64,000 nucleotides of DNA, from contig JAUIMM010002002.1 of NCBI GenBank assembly GCA_031769625.1, forward strand, positions 186,001 to 250,000, in the 5' to 3' direction. Below the pieces are notes generated by a model. That model saw nothing but the letters and a program-made list of their open reading frames with translations, had not been told where the DNA came from and searched no databases. This document shows, in pieces, positions 49,030 through 61,384 of the stretch (its first letter is position 1; each line of letters starts with the position of its first letter). The stretch comes from Taudactylus pleione (taxonomy: Eukaryota; Chordata; Amphibia; Anura; Myobatrachidae). A program made the position numbers and the translations under genes.

Positions 49030-51090
49030 GGTGAGTTGTGTCAAAATTAAGCACCAAAATCAACTTCTGTCACCGCAGGAAATCTTTTTTAATTTGTACC
49101 AAAAGTTTTAAGCAGAATTTGGGGATTTTTGAAAAAAAAAATTTGGGCCGATTTTTAAGGTCCCGGGCTTACGTAAATTTTCATACGGGTAAATATATTT
49201 CTGGTGAGTTGTGTCAAAATTAAGCACCAAAATCAACTTCTGTCACCGCAGCAAATCTTTTTTAAGTTGTACCAAAAGTTTTAAGCAGAATTTGGGGATT
49301 TTTGAAAAAAAAAATTTTGGCCAATTTTTAAGGTCCGGGGCTTACGTAATTTTTCATATGGGTAAATATATTTCTGGTGAGTTGTGTGTCAAATTTAAGC
49401 ACCAAAATCAACTTCTGTCACCACAGCAAATCTTTTTTAAGTTGTACCAAAAGTTTTAAGCAGAATTTGGGGATTTTTAAAAAAAAAAAATTTTGGCAGA
49501 TTTTTAAGGTCCAGGGCTTACGTAATTTTTAATACGGGTAAATATATTTCTGGTGAGTTGTGTCAAAATTCAGCACCAAAATCAACTTCTGTCACCGCAG
49601 TAAATCTTTTTTTACGTTGTACCTAAAGTTTTAAGCAGAATTTGGGGATTTGTGAAAAAAAATATTTTTGGCCGATTTTTAAGGTCCGGGGCTTACGTAA
49701 TTTTTCATATGGGTAAATATATTTCTGGTGAGTTGTGTCAAAATTAAGCACCAAAATGAACTTCTGTCACCACAGCAAATCTTTTTTAAGTTGTACCAAA
49801 AGTTTTAAGCAGAATTTGGGGATTTTTAAACAAAAAATATTTTGGCCGATTTTTAAAGTCCGGGGCTTACGTAATTTTTCAGATGGGTAAATATATTTCT
49901 GGTGAGTTGTGTCAAAATTAAGCACCAAAATCAATTTTTGTCACCGCAGCAAATCTTTTTTAAGTTGTACCAAAAGTTTTAAGCAGAATTTGGGGATTTT
50001 TGAAAAAAAAAAATTTGGGCCGATTTTTAAGGTCCGGGGCTTACGTATTTTTTCATACGGATAAATGTATTTCTTGTGAGTTGTGTCAAAATTAAGTACC
50101 AAAATCAACTTCTGTCACCGCAGCAAATCTTTTTTAAGTTGTACCAAAAGTTTTAAGCAGAATTTGGGGATTTTTGAAAAAAAAAAATTTGGGCCGATTT
50201 TTAAGGTCCGGGGCTTACGTAAATTTTCATATGGGTAAATAAACTTCTGGTGAGTGGTGTCGAAATTAAGCACCAAAATCAACTTCTGTCACCACAGCAA
50301 ATCTTTTTTAAGTTGTACCAAAAGTTTTAAGCAGAATTTGGGGAACTTTGAAAAAAAAAAATTTTGGCCGATTTTTAAGCTCCGGGGCTTACGTAATTTT
50401 TCATACGGGTAAATATATTTCTGGTGAGTTGTGTCAAAATTAAGCACCAAAATCATCTTCTGTCACCGCAGCAAATCTTTTTTAAGTTGTACCAAAAGTT
50501 TTAAGCAGAATTTGGGGATTTTTGAAAAAAAAAAATTTTGGCCGATTTTTAAGGTCCGGGGCTTACGTAAATTTTCATACGGGTAAATGTATTTCTGGTG
50601 AGTTGTGTCAAAATCAAGCACCAAAATCAACTTCTGTCACCACAGCAAATCTTTTTTAAGTTGTACCAAAAGTTTTAAGCAGAATTTGGGGATTTTTGAA
50701 AAAAAAAAATTTGGGCCGATTTTTAAGGTCCGGTGCTTACGTAAATTTTCATATGGGTAAATAAATTTCTGGTGAGTGGTGTCGAAATTAAGCACCAAAA
50801 TCAACTTTTGTCACCGCAGCAAATCTTTTTTAAGTTGTACCAAAAGTTTTAAGCTGAATTTGGGGATTTTTGAAAAAAAAAAATTTGGGCCGATTTTTAA
50901 GGTCCGGGGCTTACGTATTTTTTCATACGGGTAAATGTATTTCTTGTGAGTTGTGTCAAAATTAAGCACCAAAATCAACTTCTGTCACCGCAGGAAATCT
51001 TTTTTAATTTGTACCAAAAGTTTTAAGCAGAATTTGGGGATTTTTGAAAAAAAAAAATTTGGGCCGATTTTTAAGGTCCCGGGCTTACGT
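48862..51090 (+). repeat. Satellite block, copy of 43,992-46,220 (offset ~4,870)
   Basis: 44,101/48,971 and 44,342/49,211 give 4,869-4,870 bp. Rare states shared by both copies are CATACGGATAAATG (45,184/50,054), AATTAAGTACC (45,220/50,092), ATCATCTTCTG (45,582/50,453) and GGTGCTTACGTAA. They part after the CCCGGG monomer: this copy runs into a TAAACTTCTGG monomer and the other into a type II cluster. Confidence 0.83.
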
Positions 51091-53871
51091 AAATTTTCAT
51101 ATGGGTAAATAAACTTCTGGTGAGTGGTGTCGAAATTAAGCACCAAAATCAACTTCTGTCACCACAGCAAATCTTTTTTAAGTTGTACCAAAAGTTTTAA
51201 GCAGAATTTGGGGAACTTTGAAAAAAAAAAATTTTGGCCGATTTTTAAGCGACGGGGCTTACGTAATTTTTCATACGGGTAAATATATTTCTGGTGAGTT
51301 GTGTCAAAATTAAGCACCAAAATCAACTTCTGTCACCGCAGCAAATCTTTTTTAAGTTGTACCAAAAGTTTTAAGCAGAATTTGGGGATTTTTGAAAAAA
51401 AAAAATTTTGGCCGATTTTTAAGCTCCGGGGCTTACGTAAATTTTCATACGGGTAAATGTATTTCTGGTGAGTTGTGTCAAAATCAAGCACCAAAATCAA
51501 CTTCTGTCACCGCAGCAAATCTTTTTTAAGCTGTACCAAAAGTTTTAAGCAGAATTTGGGGATTTTTGAAAAAAAAAATTTGGGCCGATTTTTAAGGTCC
51601 GGGGCTTACGTAAATTTTCATATGGGTAAATAAATTTCTGGTGAGTGGTGTCGAAATTAAGCACCAAAATCAACTTTTGTCACCGCAGCAAATCTTTTTT
51701 AAGTTGTACCAAAAGTTTTAAGCTGAATTTGGGGATTTTTTTTAAAAAAAAATTTGGGCCGATTTTTAAGGTCCGGGGCTTACGTATTTTTTCATACGGG
51801 TAAATGTATTTCTTGTGAGTTGTGTCAAAATTAAGCACCAAAATCAACTTCTGTCACCGCAGCAAATCTTTTTTAAGTTGTACCAAAAGTTTTAAGCAGA
51901 ATTTGGGGATTTTTGAAAAAAAAAAAATTTGGGCCGATTTTTATGGTCCGGGGCTTACGTAAATTTTCATATGGGTAAATAAACTTCTGGTGAGTGGTGT
52001 CGAAATTAAGCACCAAAATCAACTTCTGTCACCACAGCAAATCTTTTTTAAGTTGTACCTAAAGTTTTAAGCAGAATTTGGGGATTTTTGAAAAAAAAAA
52101 TTTTGGCCAGATTTTTAAGGTCCGGGGCTTACGTAAATTTTCATATGGGTAAATATATTTATGGTGAGTTGTGTCAAAATTAAGCACCAAAATCAACTTC
52201 TGTCACCGCAGCAAATCTTTTTTAAGTTGTACCAAAAGTTTTAAGCAGAATTTGGGGATTTTTGAAAAAAAAAAATTTGGCCCGATTTTTAAGGTCCGGG
52301 GCTTACGTAAATTTTCATATGGGTAAATGTATTTCTGGTGAGTTTTGTCAAAATTAAGCACCAAAATCAACTTCTGTCACCGCAGCAAATCTTTTTTTAA
52401 GTTGTACCAAAAGTTTTAAGCAGAATTTGGGGATTTTTGAAATATAAAAATTTGGGCCGATTTTTAAGGTCCGGGGCTTACGTAAATTTTCATATGGGTA
52501 AATAAATTTCTGGTGAGTGGTGTCGAAATTAAGCACCAAAATCAACTTCTGTCACCACAGCAAATCTATTTTAAGTTGTACCAAAAGTTTTAAGCAGAAT
52601 TTGGGGATTTTTGAAAAAAAAAAATTTGGCCCGATTTTTAAGGTCCGGGGCTTACGTAAATTTTCATACGGGTAAATGTATTTCTGGTGAGTTGTGTCAA
52701 AATTAAGCACCAAAATCAACTTCTGTCACCGCAGCAAATCTTTTTTAAGTTGTACCAAAAGTTTTAAGCAGAATTTGGGGAACTTTGAAAAGAAAAAATT
52801 TTGGCCGATTTTTAAGCTCCGGGGCTTACGTAAATTTTCATACTGGTAAATGTATTTCTGGTGAGTTGTGTCAAAATTAAGCACCAAAATCAACTTCTGT
52901 CACCGCAGCAAATCTTTTTTAAGTTGTACCAAAAGTTTTAAGCAGAATTTGGGGATTTTTGAAATATAAAAATTTGGGCCGATTTTTAAGGTCCGGGGCT
53001 TACGTAAATTTTCAAACGGGTAAATGTATTTCTGGTGAGTTGTGTCAAAATTAAGCACCAAAATCAACTTCTGTCACCGCAGCAAATCTTTTTTAAGGTG
53101 TACCAAAAGTTTTAAGCAGAATTTGGGGATTTTTGAAAACAAAAAATTTTGGCCGATTTTTAAGCTCTGGGGCTTACGTAATTTTTCATAAGGGTAAATA
53201 TATTTCTGGTGAGTTGTGTCAAAATTAAGCACCAAAATCAACTTCTGTCACCGCAGCAAATCTTTTTTAAGTTGTACCAAAAGTTTTAAGCAGAATTTGG
53301 GGATTTTTGAAAAAAAAAAAATTTTGGCCGATTTTTAAGGTCCGGGGCTTACGTAAATTTTCATACGGGTAAATGTATTTCTGGTGAGTTGTGTCAAAAT
53401 TAAGCACCAAAATCAACTTCTGTCACCGCAGCAAATCTTTTTTAAGTTGTACCAAAAGTTTTAAGCAGAATTTGGGGATTTTTGAAAAAAAAAAATTTGG
53501 GCCGATTTTTAAGGTCCGGGGCTTACGTAAATTTTCATACGGGTAAATAAATTTCTGGTGAGTGGTGTCGAAATTAAGCACCAAAATCAACTTCTGTCAC
53601 CACAGCAAATCTTTTTTAAGTTGTACCAAAAGTTTTAAGCAGAATTTGGGGATTTTTGAAAAAAAAAATTTTGGCCCGATTTTTAAGGTCCGGGGCTTAC
53701 GTAAATTTTCATACGGGTAAATGTATTTCTGGTGAGTGGTGTCGAAATTAAGCACCAAAATCAACTTTTGTCACCGCAGCAAATCTTTTTTAAGTTGTAC
53801 CAAAAGTTTTAAGCTGAATTGGGGGATTTAAAAAAAAAAAAAAATTTGGGCCGATTTTTAAGGTCCGGTGT

Positions 53872-54394
53872 TTAGGGAATTTCTCATACGGGTAAATATA
53901 TTTCTGGAGAGTTCTGTGTCAAAATTAAGCACCAAAATCAATTTCTGTCACCGCAGCAAATCTTTTTTAAGGTTACCGAAAGTTTTAAGTAGAATTTGGG
54001 AATTTTTGAGAAAAACATTTTTAGACTGATTTTTAAGGTCCCTGGGCTTACGGAATTTCTCATACAGGTAAATATATTTCTGGAGAGTTCTGTGTTAAAA
54101 TTAAGCACCAAAATCAACTTCTGACACCGCAGCAAATCTTTTTTAAGGTGTACCGAAAGCTTTAAGCAGAATTTGGGAATTTTTGAAATAAAATTATTTT
54201 TGGCCAATTTTTAAGGTCCGGTGCTTAGGTAATTTCTCATACGGGTAAATATATTTCTGGGGAGTTCTGTGTCAAAATTAAGCACCAAAAAAAACTTCTG
54301 TCACCGCAGCAAATCTTTTTTAAGGTGTACCGAAAGTTTTAAGCAGAATTTAGGAATTTTTGAGTGAAAAAATTTTTGGCCGATTTTTAAGGTC
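53872..54394 (+). repeat. Type II monomer cluster 18 (GACACCGC form)
   Basis: Same form, with a one-base deletion (AAGGTTACCG for AAGGTCTACCG) near 53,970 and the ACATTTTTAG state of cluster 1 rather than ACAATTTTAG. Confidence 0.82.
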
Positions 54395-54434
54395 CAGGGC
54401 TTACGTAATTTTTCATATGGGTAAATTTATTTCT

Positions 54435-54602
54435 GGTGAGTTGTGTCAAAATTAAGCACCAAAATCAACTTCTGTCACTGCAGCAAATCTTTTTAAGTTG
54501 TACCAAAAGTTTTAAGCAGAATTTGGGGATTTTTGAAAAAAAATAATTTGATTTTTAAGGTCCTGGGCTTACATAAATTTTCATACGGGTAAATATATTT
54601 CT
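54435..54602 (+). repeat. Short 168-bp deletion monomer 13 (left of a doublet)
   Basis: Same linked states. It is the left member of the only adjacent pair of short monomers in the window. Confidence 0.92.
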
Positions 54603-54770
54603 GGTGAGTTGTGTCAAAATTAAGCACCAAAATCAACTTCTGTCACTGCAGGAAATCTTTTTAAGTTGTACCAAAAGTTTTAAGCAGAATTTGGGGATTT
54701 TTGAAAAAAAATAATTTGATTTTTAAGGTCCTGGGCTTACATAAATTTTCATATGGGTAAATATATTTCT
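54603..54770 (+). repeat. Short 168-bp deletion monomer 14 (right of a doublet)
   Basis: Exact 168-bp tandem step from 54,435. It carries CACTGCAGGAAATC, joining the CACTGCAG of short units to the CAGGAAATC of the monomer that normally follows. That hybrid state suggests unequal exchange between the short unit and its right neighbour. Confidence 0.92.
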
Positions 54771-56879
54771 GGTGAGTTGTGTCAAAATTAAGCACCAAAA
54801 TCAACTTCTGTCACCGCAGGAAATCTTTTTTAATTTGTACCAAAAGTTTTAAGCAGAATTTGGGGATTTTTGAAAAAAAAAAATTTGGGCCGATTTTTAA
54901 GGTCCCGGGCTTACGTAAATTTTCATACGGGTAAATATATTTCTGGTGAGTTGTGTCAAAATTAAGCACCAAAATCAACTTCTGTCACCGCAGCAAATCT
55001 TTTTTAAGTTGTACCAAAAGTTTTAAGCAGAATTTGGGGATTTTTGAAAAAAAAAATTTTGGCCAATTTTTAAGGTCCGGGGCTTACGTAATTTTTCATA
55101 TGGGTAAATATATTTCTGGTGAGTTGTGTGTCAAATTTAAGCACCAAAATCAACTTCTGTCACCACAGCAAATCTTTTTTAAGTTGTACCAAAAGTTTTA
55201 AGCAGAATTTGGGGATTTTTTTAAAAAAAAAATTTTGGCAGATTTTTAAGGTCCAGGACTTACGTAATTTTTAATACAGGTAAATATATTTCTGGTGAGT
55301 TGTGTCAAAATTCAGCACCAAAATCAACTTCTGTCACCGCAGTAAATCTTTTTTTACGTTGTACCTAAAGTTTTAAGCAGAATTTGGGGATTTGTGAAAA
55401 AAAATATTTTTGGCCGATTTTTAAGGTCCGGGGCTTACTTATTTTTTCATATGGGTAAATATATTTCTGGTGAGTTGTGTAAAAATTAAGCACCAAAATG
55501 AACTTCTGTCACCGCAGCAAATCTTTTTTAAGTTGTACCAAAAGTTTTAAGCAGAATTTGGGGATTTTTAAACAAAAAAAATTTTGGCCGATTTTTAAAG
55601 TCCGGGGCTTACGTAATTTTTCAGATGGGTAAATATATTTCTGGTGAGTTGTGTCAAAATTAAGCACCAAAATCAACTTTTGTCACCGCAGCAAATCTTT
55701 TTTAAGTTGTACCAAAAGTTTTAAGCAGAATTTGGGGATTTTTGAAAAAAAAAAATTTGGCCCGATTTTTAAGGTCCGGGGCTTACGTATTTTTTCATAC
55801 GGGTAAATGTATTTCTTGTGAGTTGTGTCAAAATTAAGCACCAAAATCAACTTCTGTCACCGCAGCAAATCTTTTTTAAGTTGTACCAAAAGTTTTAAGC
55901 AGAATTTGGGGATTTTTGAAAAAAAAAAATTTGGGCCGATTTTTAAGGTCCGGGGCTTACGTAAATTTTCATATGGGTAAATAAACTTCTGGTGAGTGGT
56001 GTCGAAATTAAGCACCAAAATCAACTTCTGTCACCACAGCAAATCTTTTTTAAGTTGTACCAAAAGTTTTAAGCAGAATTTGGGGAACTTTGAAAAAAAA
56101 AAATTTTGGCCGATTTTTAAGCTCCGGGGCTTACGTAATTTTTCATATGGGTAAATATATTTCTGGTGAGTTGTGTCAAAATTAAGCACCAAAATCAACT
56201 TCTGTCACCGCAGCAAATCTTTTTTAAGTTGTACCAAAAGTTTTAAGCAGAATTTGGGGATTTTTAAAAAAAAAAAATTTGGGCCGATTTTTAAGGTCCG
56301 GGGCTTACGTATTTTTTCATACGGGTAAATGTATTTCTTGTGAGTTGTGTCAAAATTAAGCACCAAAATCAACTTCTGTCACCGCAGCAAATCTTTTTTA
56401 AGTTGTACCAAAAGTTTTAAGCAGAATTTGGGGATTTTTGAAAAAAAAAAATTTGGGCCGATTTTTAAGGTCCGGGGCTTACGTAAATTTTCATATGGGT
56501 AAATAAACTTCTGGTGAGTGGTGTCGAAATTAAGCACCAAAATCAACTTCTGTCACCACAGCAAATCTTTTTTAAGTTGTACCAAAAGTTTTAAGCAGAA
56601 TTTGGGGAACTTTGAAAAAAAAAAATTTTGGCCGATTTTTAAGCTCCGGGGCTTACGTAATTTTTCATATGGGTAAATATATTTCTGGTGAGTTGTGTCA
56701 AAATTAAGCACCAAAATCAACTTCTGTCACCGCAGCAAATCTTTTTTAAGTTGTACCAAAAGTTTTAAGCAGAATTTGGGGATTTTTGAAAAAAAAAAAT
56801 TTGGGCCGATTTTTAAGGTCCGGGGCTTACGTAAATTTTCATACGGGTAAATGTATTTCTGGTGAGTTGTGTCAAAATA
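54603..56879 (+). repeat. Satellite block led by an extra short monomer; related to 46,946-48,350
   Basis: After the doubled short monomer, 54,953 matches 47,128 at an offset of 7,825. The GAACTTTGAAAAAAAA, TATTTTTTCAT and TAAACTTC monomers near 55.8-56.2 kb recur near 56.3-56.7 kb, about 520 bp later, suggesting a local 3-monomer duplication. Private: GTGTAAAAATTAAG at 55,478. Confidence 0.72.
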
Positions 56880-58958
56880 AATTAAGCACCAAAATCAACT
56901 TTTGTCACCGCAGCAAATCTTTTTTAAGTTGTACCAAAAGTTTTAAGCAGAATTTGGGGAACTTTGAAAAAAAAAATTTTGGCCGATTTTTAAGGTCCGG
57001 GGCTTACGTAATTTTTCATACGGGTAAATATATTTCTGGTGAGTTGTGTCAAAATTAAGCACCAAAATCAACTTCTGTCACCGCAGCAAATCTTTTTTAA
57101 GTTGTACCAAAAGTTTTAAGCAGAATTTGGGGATTTTTGAAAAAAAAAAATTTTGGCCGATTTTTAAGGTCCGGGGCTTACGTAAATTTTCATACGGGTA
57201 AATGTATTTCTGGTGAGTTGTGTCAAAATCAAGCACCAAAATCAACTTCTGTCACCGCAGCAAATCTTTTTTAAGTTGTACCAAAAGTTTTAAGCAGAAT
57301 TTGGGGATTTTTGAAAAAAAAAAATTTGGGCCGATTTTTAAGGTCCGGGGCTTACGTAAATTTTCATATGGGTAAATAAATTTCTGGTGAGTGGTGTCAA
57401 AATTAAGCACCAAAATCAACTTTTGTCACCGCAGCAAATCTTTTTTAAGTTGTACCAAAAGTTTTAAGATGAATTTGGGGATTTTTGAAAAAAAAAAATT
57501 TGGGCCGATTTTTAAGGTCCGGGGCTTACGTATTTTTTCATACGGGTAAATGTATTTCTTGTGAGTTGTGTCAAAATTAAGCACCAAAATCAACTTCTGT
57601 CACCGCAGCAAATCTTTTTTAAGTTGTACCAAAAGTTTTAAGCAGAATTTGGGGATTTTTGAAAAAAAAAATTTGGGCCGATTTTTATGGTCCGGGGCTT
57701 ACGTAAATTTTCATATGGGTAAATAAACTTCTGGTGAGTGGTGTCGAAATTAAGCACCAAAATCAACTTCTGTCACCACAGCAAATCTTTTTTAAGTTGT
57801 ACCAAAAGTTTTAAGCAGAATTTGGGGATTTTTGAAAAAAAAATTTTGGCCAGATTTTTAAGGTCCGGGGCTTACGTAAATTTTCATACGGGTAAATGTA
57901 TTTATGGTGAGTGGTGTCGAAATTAAGCACCAAAATCAACTTCTGTCACCACAGCAAATCTTTTTTAAGTTGTACCAAAAGTTTTAAGCAGAATTTGGGG
58001 ATTTTTGAAAAAAAAAAATTTGGGCCGATTTTTATGGTCCGGGGCTTACGTAAATTTTCATATGGGTAAATATATTTATGGTGAGTTGTGTCAAAATTAA
58101 GCACCAAAATCAACTTCTGTCACCGCAGCAAATCTTTTTTAAGTTGTACCAAAAGTTTTAAGCAGAATTTGGGGATTTTTGAAAAAAAAAAATTTGGCCC
58201 GATTTTTAAGGTCCGGGGCTTACGTAAATTTTCATACGGGTAAATGTATTTCTGGTGAGTGGTGTCGAAATTAAGCACCAAAATCAACTTTTGTCACCGC
58301 AGCAAATCTTTTTTAAGTTGTACCAAAAGTTTTAAGCTGAATTGGGGGATTTAAAAAAAAAAAAAAATTTGGGCCGATTTTTAAGGTCCGGTGCTTAGGG
58401 AATTTCTCATACGGGTAAATATATTTCTGGAGAGTTCTGTGTCAAAATTAAGCACCAAAATCAATTTCTGTCACCGCAGCAAATCTTTTTTAAGGTCTAC
58501 CGAAAGTTTTAAGCAGAATTTGGGAATTTTTGAGAAAAACATTTTTAGACTGATTTTTAAGGTCCCTGGGCTTACGGAATTTCTCATACAGGTAAATATA
58601 TTTCTGGAGAGTTCTGTGTTAAAATTAAGCACCAAAATCAACTTCTGACACCGCAGCAAATCTTTTTTAAGGTGTACCGAAAGCTTTAAGCAGAATTTGG
58701 GAATTTTTTAAATAAAATTATTTTTGGCCAATTTTTAAGGTCCGGTGCTTAGGTAATTTCTCATACGGGTAAATATATTTCTGGGGAGTTCTGTGTCAAA
58801 ATTAAGCACCAAAAAAAACTTCTGTCACCGCAGCAAATCTTTTTTAAGGTGTACCGAAAGTTTTAAGCAGAATTTAGGAATTTTTGAGTGAAAAAATGTT
58901 TGGCCGATTTTTAAGGTCCAGGGCTTACGTAATTTTTCATATGGGTAAATTTATTTCT
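56880..58958 (+). repeat. Satellite block, recurs at 62,271-64,000 (offset ~5,393)
   Basis: 57,738 matches 63,131 at an offset of 5,393, and the rare AAGATGAATTTGG (57,467/62,858) and TTTATGGTGAGTGG (57,901/63,294) are shared. The match runs to the end of the window (58,607 against 64,000) and probably beyond. Holds a type II cluster at 58.39 kb. Confidence 0.83.
58385..58915 (+). repeat. Type II monomer cluster 19
   Basis: GACACCGC form, with AAGCAGAATTTGGGAA in the first unit where AAGTAG is usual, and TTTTTTAAATAAAAT at 58,705. AAAAAATGTTTGGCCG lies at 58,893. Confidence 0.82.
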
Positions 58959-59126
58959 GGTGAGTTGTGTCAAAATTAAGCACCAAAATCAACTTCTGTC
59001 ACTGCAGCAAATCTTTTTAAGTTGTACCAAAAGTTTTAAGCAGAATTTGGGGATTTTTGAAAAAAAATAATTTGATTTTTAAGGTCCTGGGCTTACATAA
59101 ATTTTCATACAGGTAAATATATTTCT
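58959..59126 (+). repeat. Short 168-bp deletion monomer 15
   Basis: Same linked states, with CATACAGG near the right end. It leads copy 1 of the 1,213-bp duplication. Confidence 0.9.
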
Positions 59127-60171
59127 GGTGAGTTGTGTCAAAATTAAGCACCAAAATCAACTTCTGTCACCGCAGGAAATCTTTTTTAATTTGTACCAAA
59201 AGTTTTAAGCAGAATTTGGGGATTTTTGAAAAAAAAAAAATTTGGGCCGATTTTTAAGGTCCCGGGCTTACGTAAATTTTCATACGGGTAAATATATTTC
59301 TGGTGAGTTGTGTCAAAATTAAGCACCAAAATCAACTTCTGTCACCGCAGCAAATCTTTTTTAAGTTGTACCAAAAGTTTTAAGCAGAATTTGGGGATTT
59401 TTGAAATATAAAAATTTGGGCCGATTTTTAAGGTCCGGGGCTTACGTAAATTTTCATATGGGTAAATAAATTTCTGGTGAGTGGTGTCAAAATTAAGCAC
59501 CAAAATCAACTTCTGTCACCACAGCAAATCTATTTTAAGTTGTACCAAAAGTTTTAAGCAGAATTTGGGGATTTTTGAAATATAAAAATTTGGGCCGATT
59601 TTTAAGGTCCGGGGCTTACGTAAATTTTCATATGGGTAAATAAATTTCTGGTGAGTGGTGTCGAAATTAAGCACCAAAATCAACTTCTGTCACCACAGCA
59701 AATCTATTTTAAGTTGTACCAAAAGTTTTAAGCAGAATTTGGGGATTTTTGAAAAAAAAAATTTTGGCCCGATTTTTAAGGTCCGGGGCTTACGTAAATT
59801 TTCATACGGGTAAATGTATTTCTGGTGAGTTGTGTCAAAATTAAGCACCAAAATCAACTTCTGTCACCGCAGCAAATCTTTTTTAAGTTGTACCAAAAGT
59901 TTTAAGCAGAATTTGGGGAACTTTGAAAAGAAAAAATTTTGGCCGATTTTTAAGCTCCGGGGCTTACGTAAATTTTCATACGGGTAAATGTATTTCTGGT
60001 GAGTTTTGTCAAAATTAAGCACCAAAATCAACTTCTGTCACCGCAGCAAATCTTTTTTAAGTTGTACCAAAAGTTTTAAGCAGAATTTGGGGATTTTTGA
60101 AATATAAAAATTTGGGCCGATTTTTAAGGTCCGGGGCTTACGTAAATTTTCATACGGGTAAATGTATTTCT
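58959..60171 (+). repeat. 7-monomer tandem duplication, copy 1 (1,213 bp)
   Basis: The unit starts at the GGTGAG of a short monomer (58,959) and ends just before the GGTGAG at 60,172, where the same short monomer returns. It contains the CATACAGG variant, the CCCGGG monomer, two CAAATCTATTTTAAG monomers and GAACTTTGAAAAG. I saw no clear difference from copy 2. Confidence 0.9.
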
Positions 60172-60339
60172 GGTGAGTTGTGTCAAAATTAAGCACCAAA
60201 ATCAACTTCTGTCACTGCAGCAAATCTTTTTAAGTTGTACCAAAAGTTTTAAGCAGAATTTGGGGATTTTTGAAAAAAAATAATTTGATTTTTAAGGTCC
60301 TGGGCTTACATAAATTTTCATACAGGTAAATATATTTCT
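60172..60339 (+). repeat. Short 168-bp deletion monomer 16
   Basis: Same as 58,959, including CATACAGG. It leads copy 2 of the 1,213-bp duplication. Confidence 0.9.
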
Positions 60340-61384
60340 GGTGAGTTGTGTCAAAATTAAGCACCAAAATCAACTTCTGTCACCGCAGGAAATCTTTTTT
60401 AATTTGTACCAAAAGTTTTAAGCAGAATTTGGGGATTTTTGAAAAAAAAAAAATTTGGGCCGATTTTTAAGGTCCCGGGCTTACGTAAATTTTCATACGG
60501 GTAAATATATTTCTGGTGAGTTGTGTCAAAATTAAGCACCAAAATCAACTTCTGTCACCGCAGCAAATCTTTTTTAAGTTGTACCAAAAGTTTTAAGCAG
60601 AATTTGGGGATTTTTGAAATATAAAAATTTGGGCCGATTTTTAAGGTCCGGGGCTTACGTAAATTTTCATATGGGTAAATAAATTTCTGGTGAGTGGTGT
60701 CAAAATTAAGCACCAAAATCAACTTCTGTCACCACAGCAAATCTATTTTAAGTTGTACCAAAAGTTTTAAGCAGAATTTGGGGATTTTTGAAATATAAAA
60801 ATTTGGGCCGATTTTTAAGGTCCGGGGCTTACGTAAATTTTCATATGGGTAAATAAATTTCTGGTGAGTGGTGTCGAAATTAAGCACCAAAATCAACTTC
60901 TGTCACCACAGCAAATCTATTTTAAGTTGTACCAAAAGTTTTAAGCAGAATTTGGGGATTTTTGAAAAAAAAAATTTTGGCCCGATTTTTAAGGTCCGGG
61001 GCTTACGTAAATTTTCATACGGGTAAATGTATTTCTGGTGAGTTGTGTCAAAATTAAGCACCAAAATCAACTTCTGTCACCGCAGCAAATCTTTTTTAAG
61101 TTGTACCAAAAGTTTTAAGCAGAATTTGGGGAACTTTGAAAAGAAAAAATTTTGGCCGATTTTTAAGCTCCGGGGCTTACGTAAATTTTCATACGGGTAA
61201 ATGTATTTCTGGTGAGTTTTGTCAAAATTAAGCACCAAAATCAACTTCTGTCACCGCAGCAAATCTTTTTTAAGTTGTACCAAAAGTTTTAAGCAGAATT
61301 TGGGGATTTTTGAAATATAAAAATTTGGGCCGATTTTTAAGGTCCGGGGCTTACGTAAATTTTCATACGGGTAAATGTATTTCT
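60172..61384 (+). repeat. 7-monomer tandem duplication, copy 2 (1,213 bp)
   Basis: Second copy, beginning with the short monomer at 60,172 and ending before the GGTGAG at 61,385. The monomer upstream of copy 1 has TAAATTTATTTC, while the one upstream of copy 2 has TAAATGTATTTC. That places the crossover at the left edge of the short monomer. Confidence 0.9.

Larger units (their letters stand above)
51091..54602 (+). repeat. Composite satellite block (13.79-15.73 kb type, then 18.5-20.07 kb type)
   Basis: 52,354 matches 15,036 at an offset of 37,318, and 53,938 matches 19,418 at 34,520. The switch lies near 53.05-53.15 kb, before AAGCTCTGGGG. Private changes are AAGCGACGGGG at 51,248, AAGCTGTACC at 51,528, CATACTGG at 52,841 and a one-base deletion, AAGGTTACCGAAAG, at 53,970 in the type II unit. 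Confidence 0.78.
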
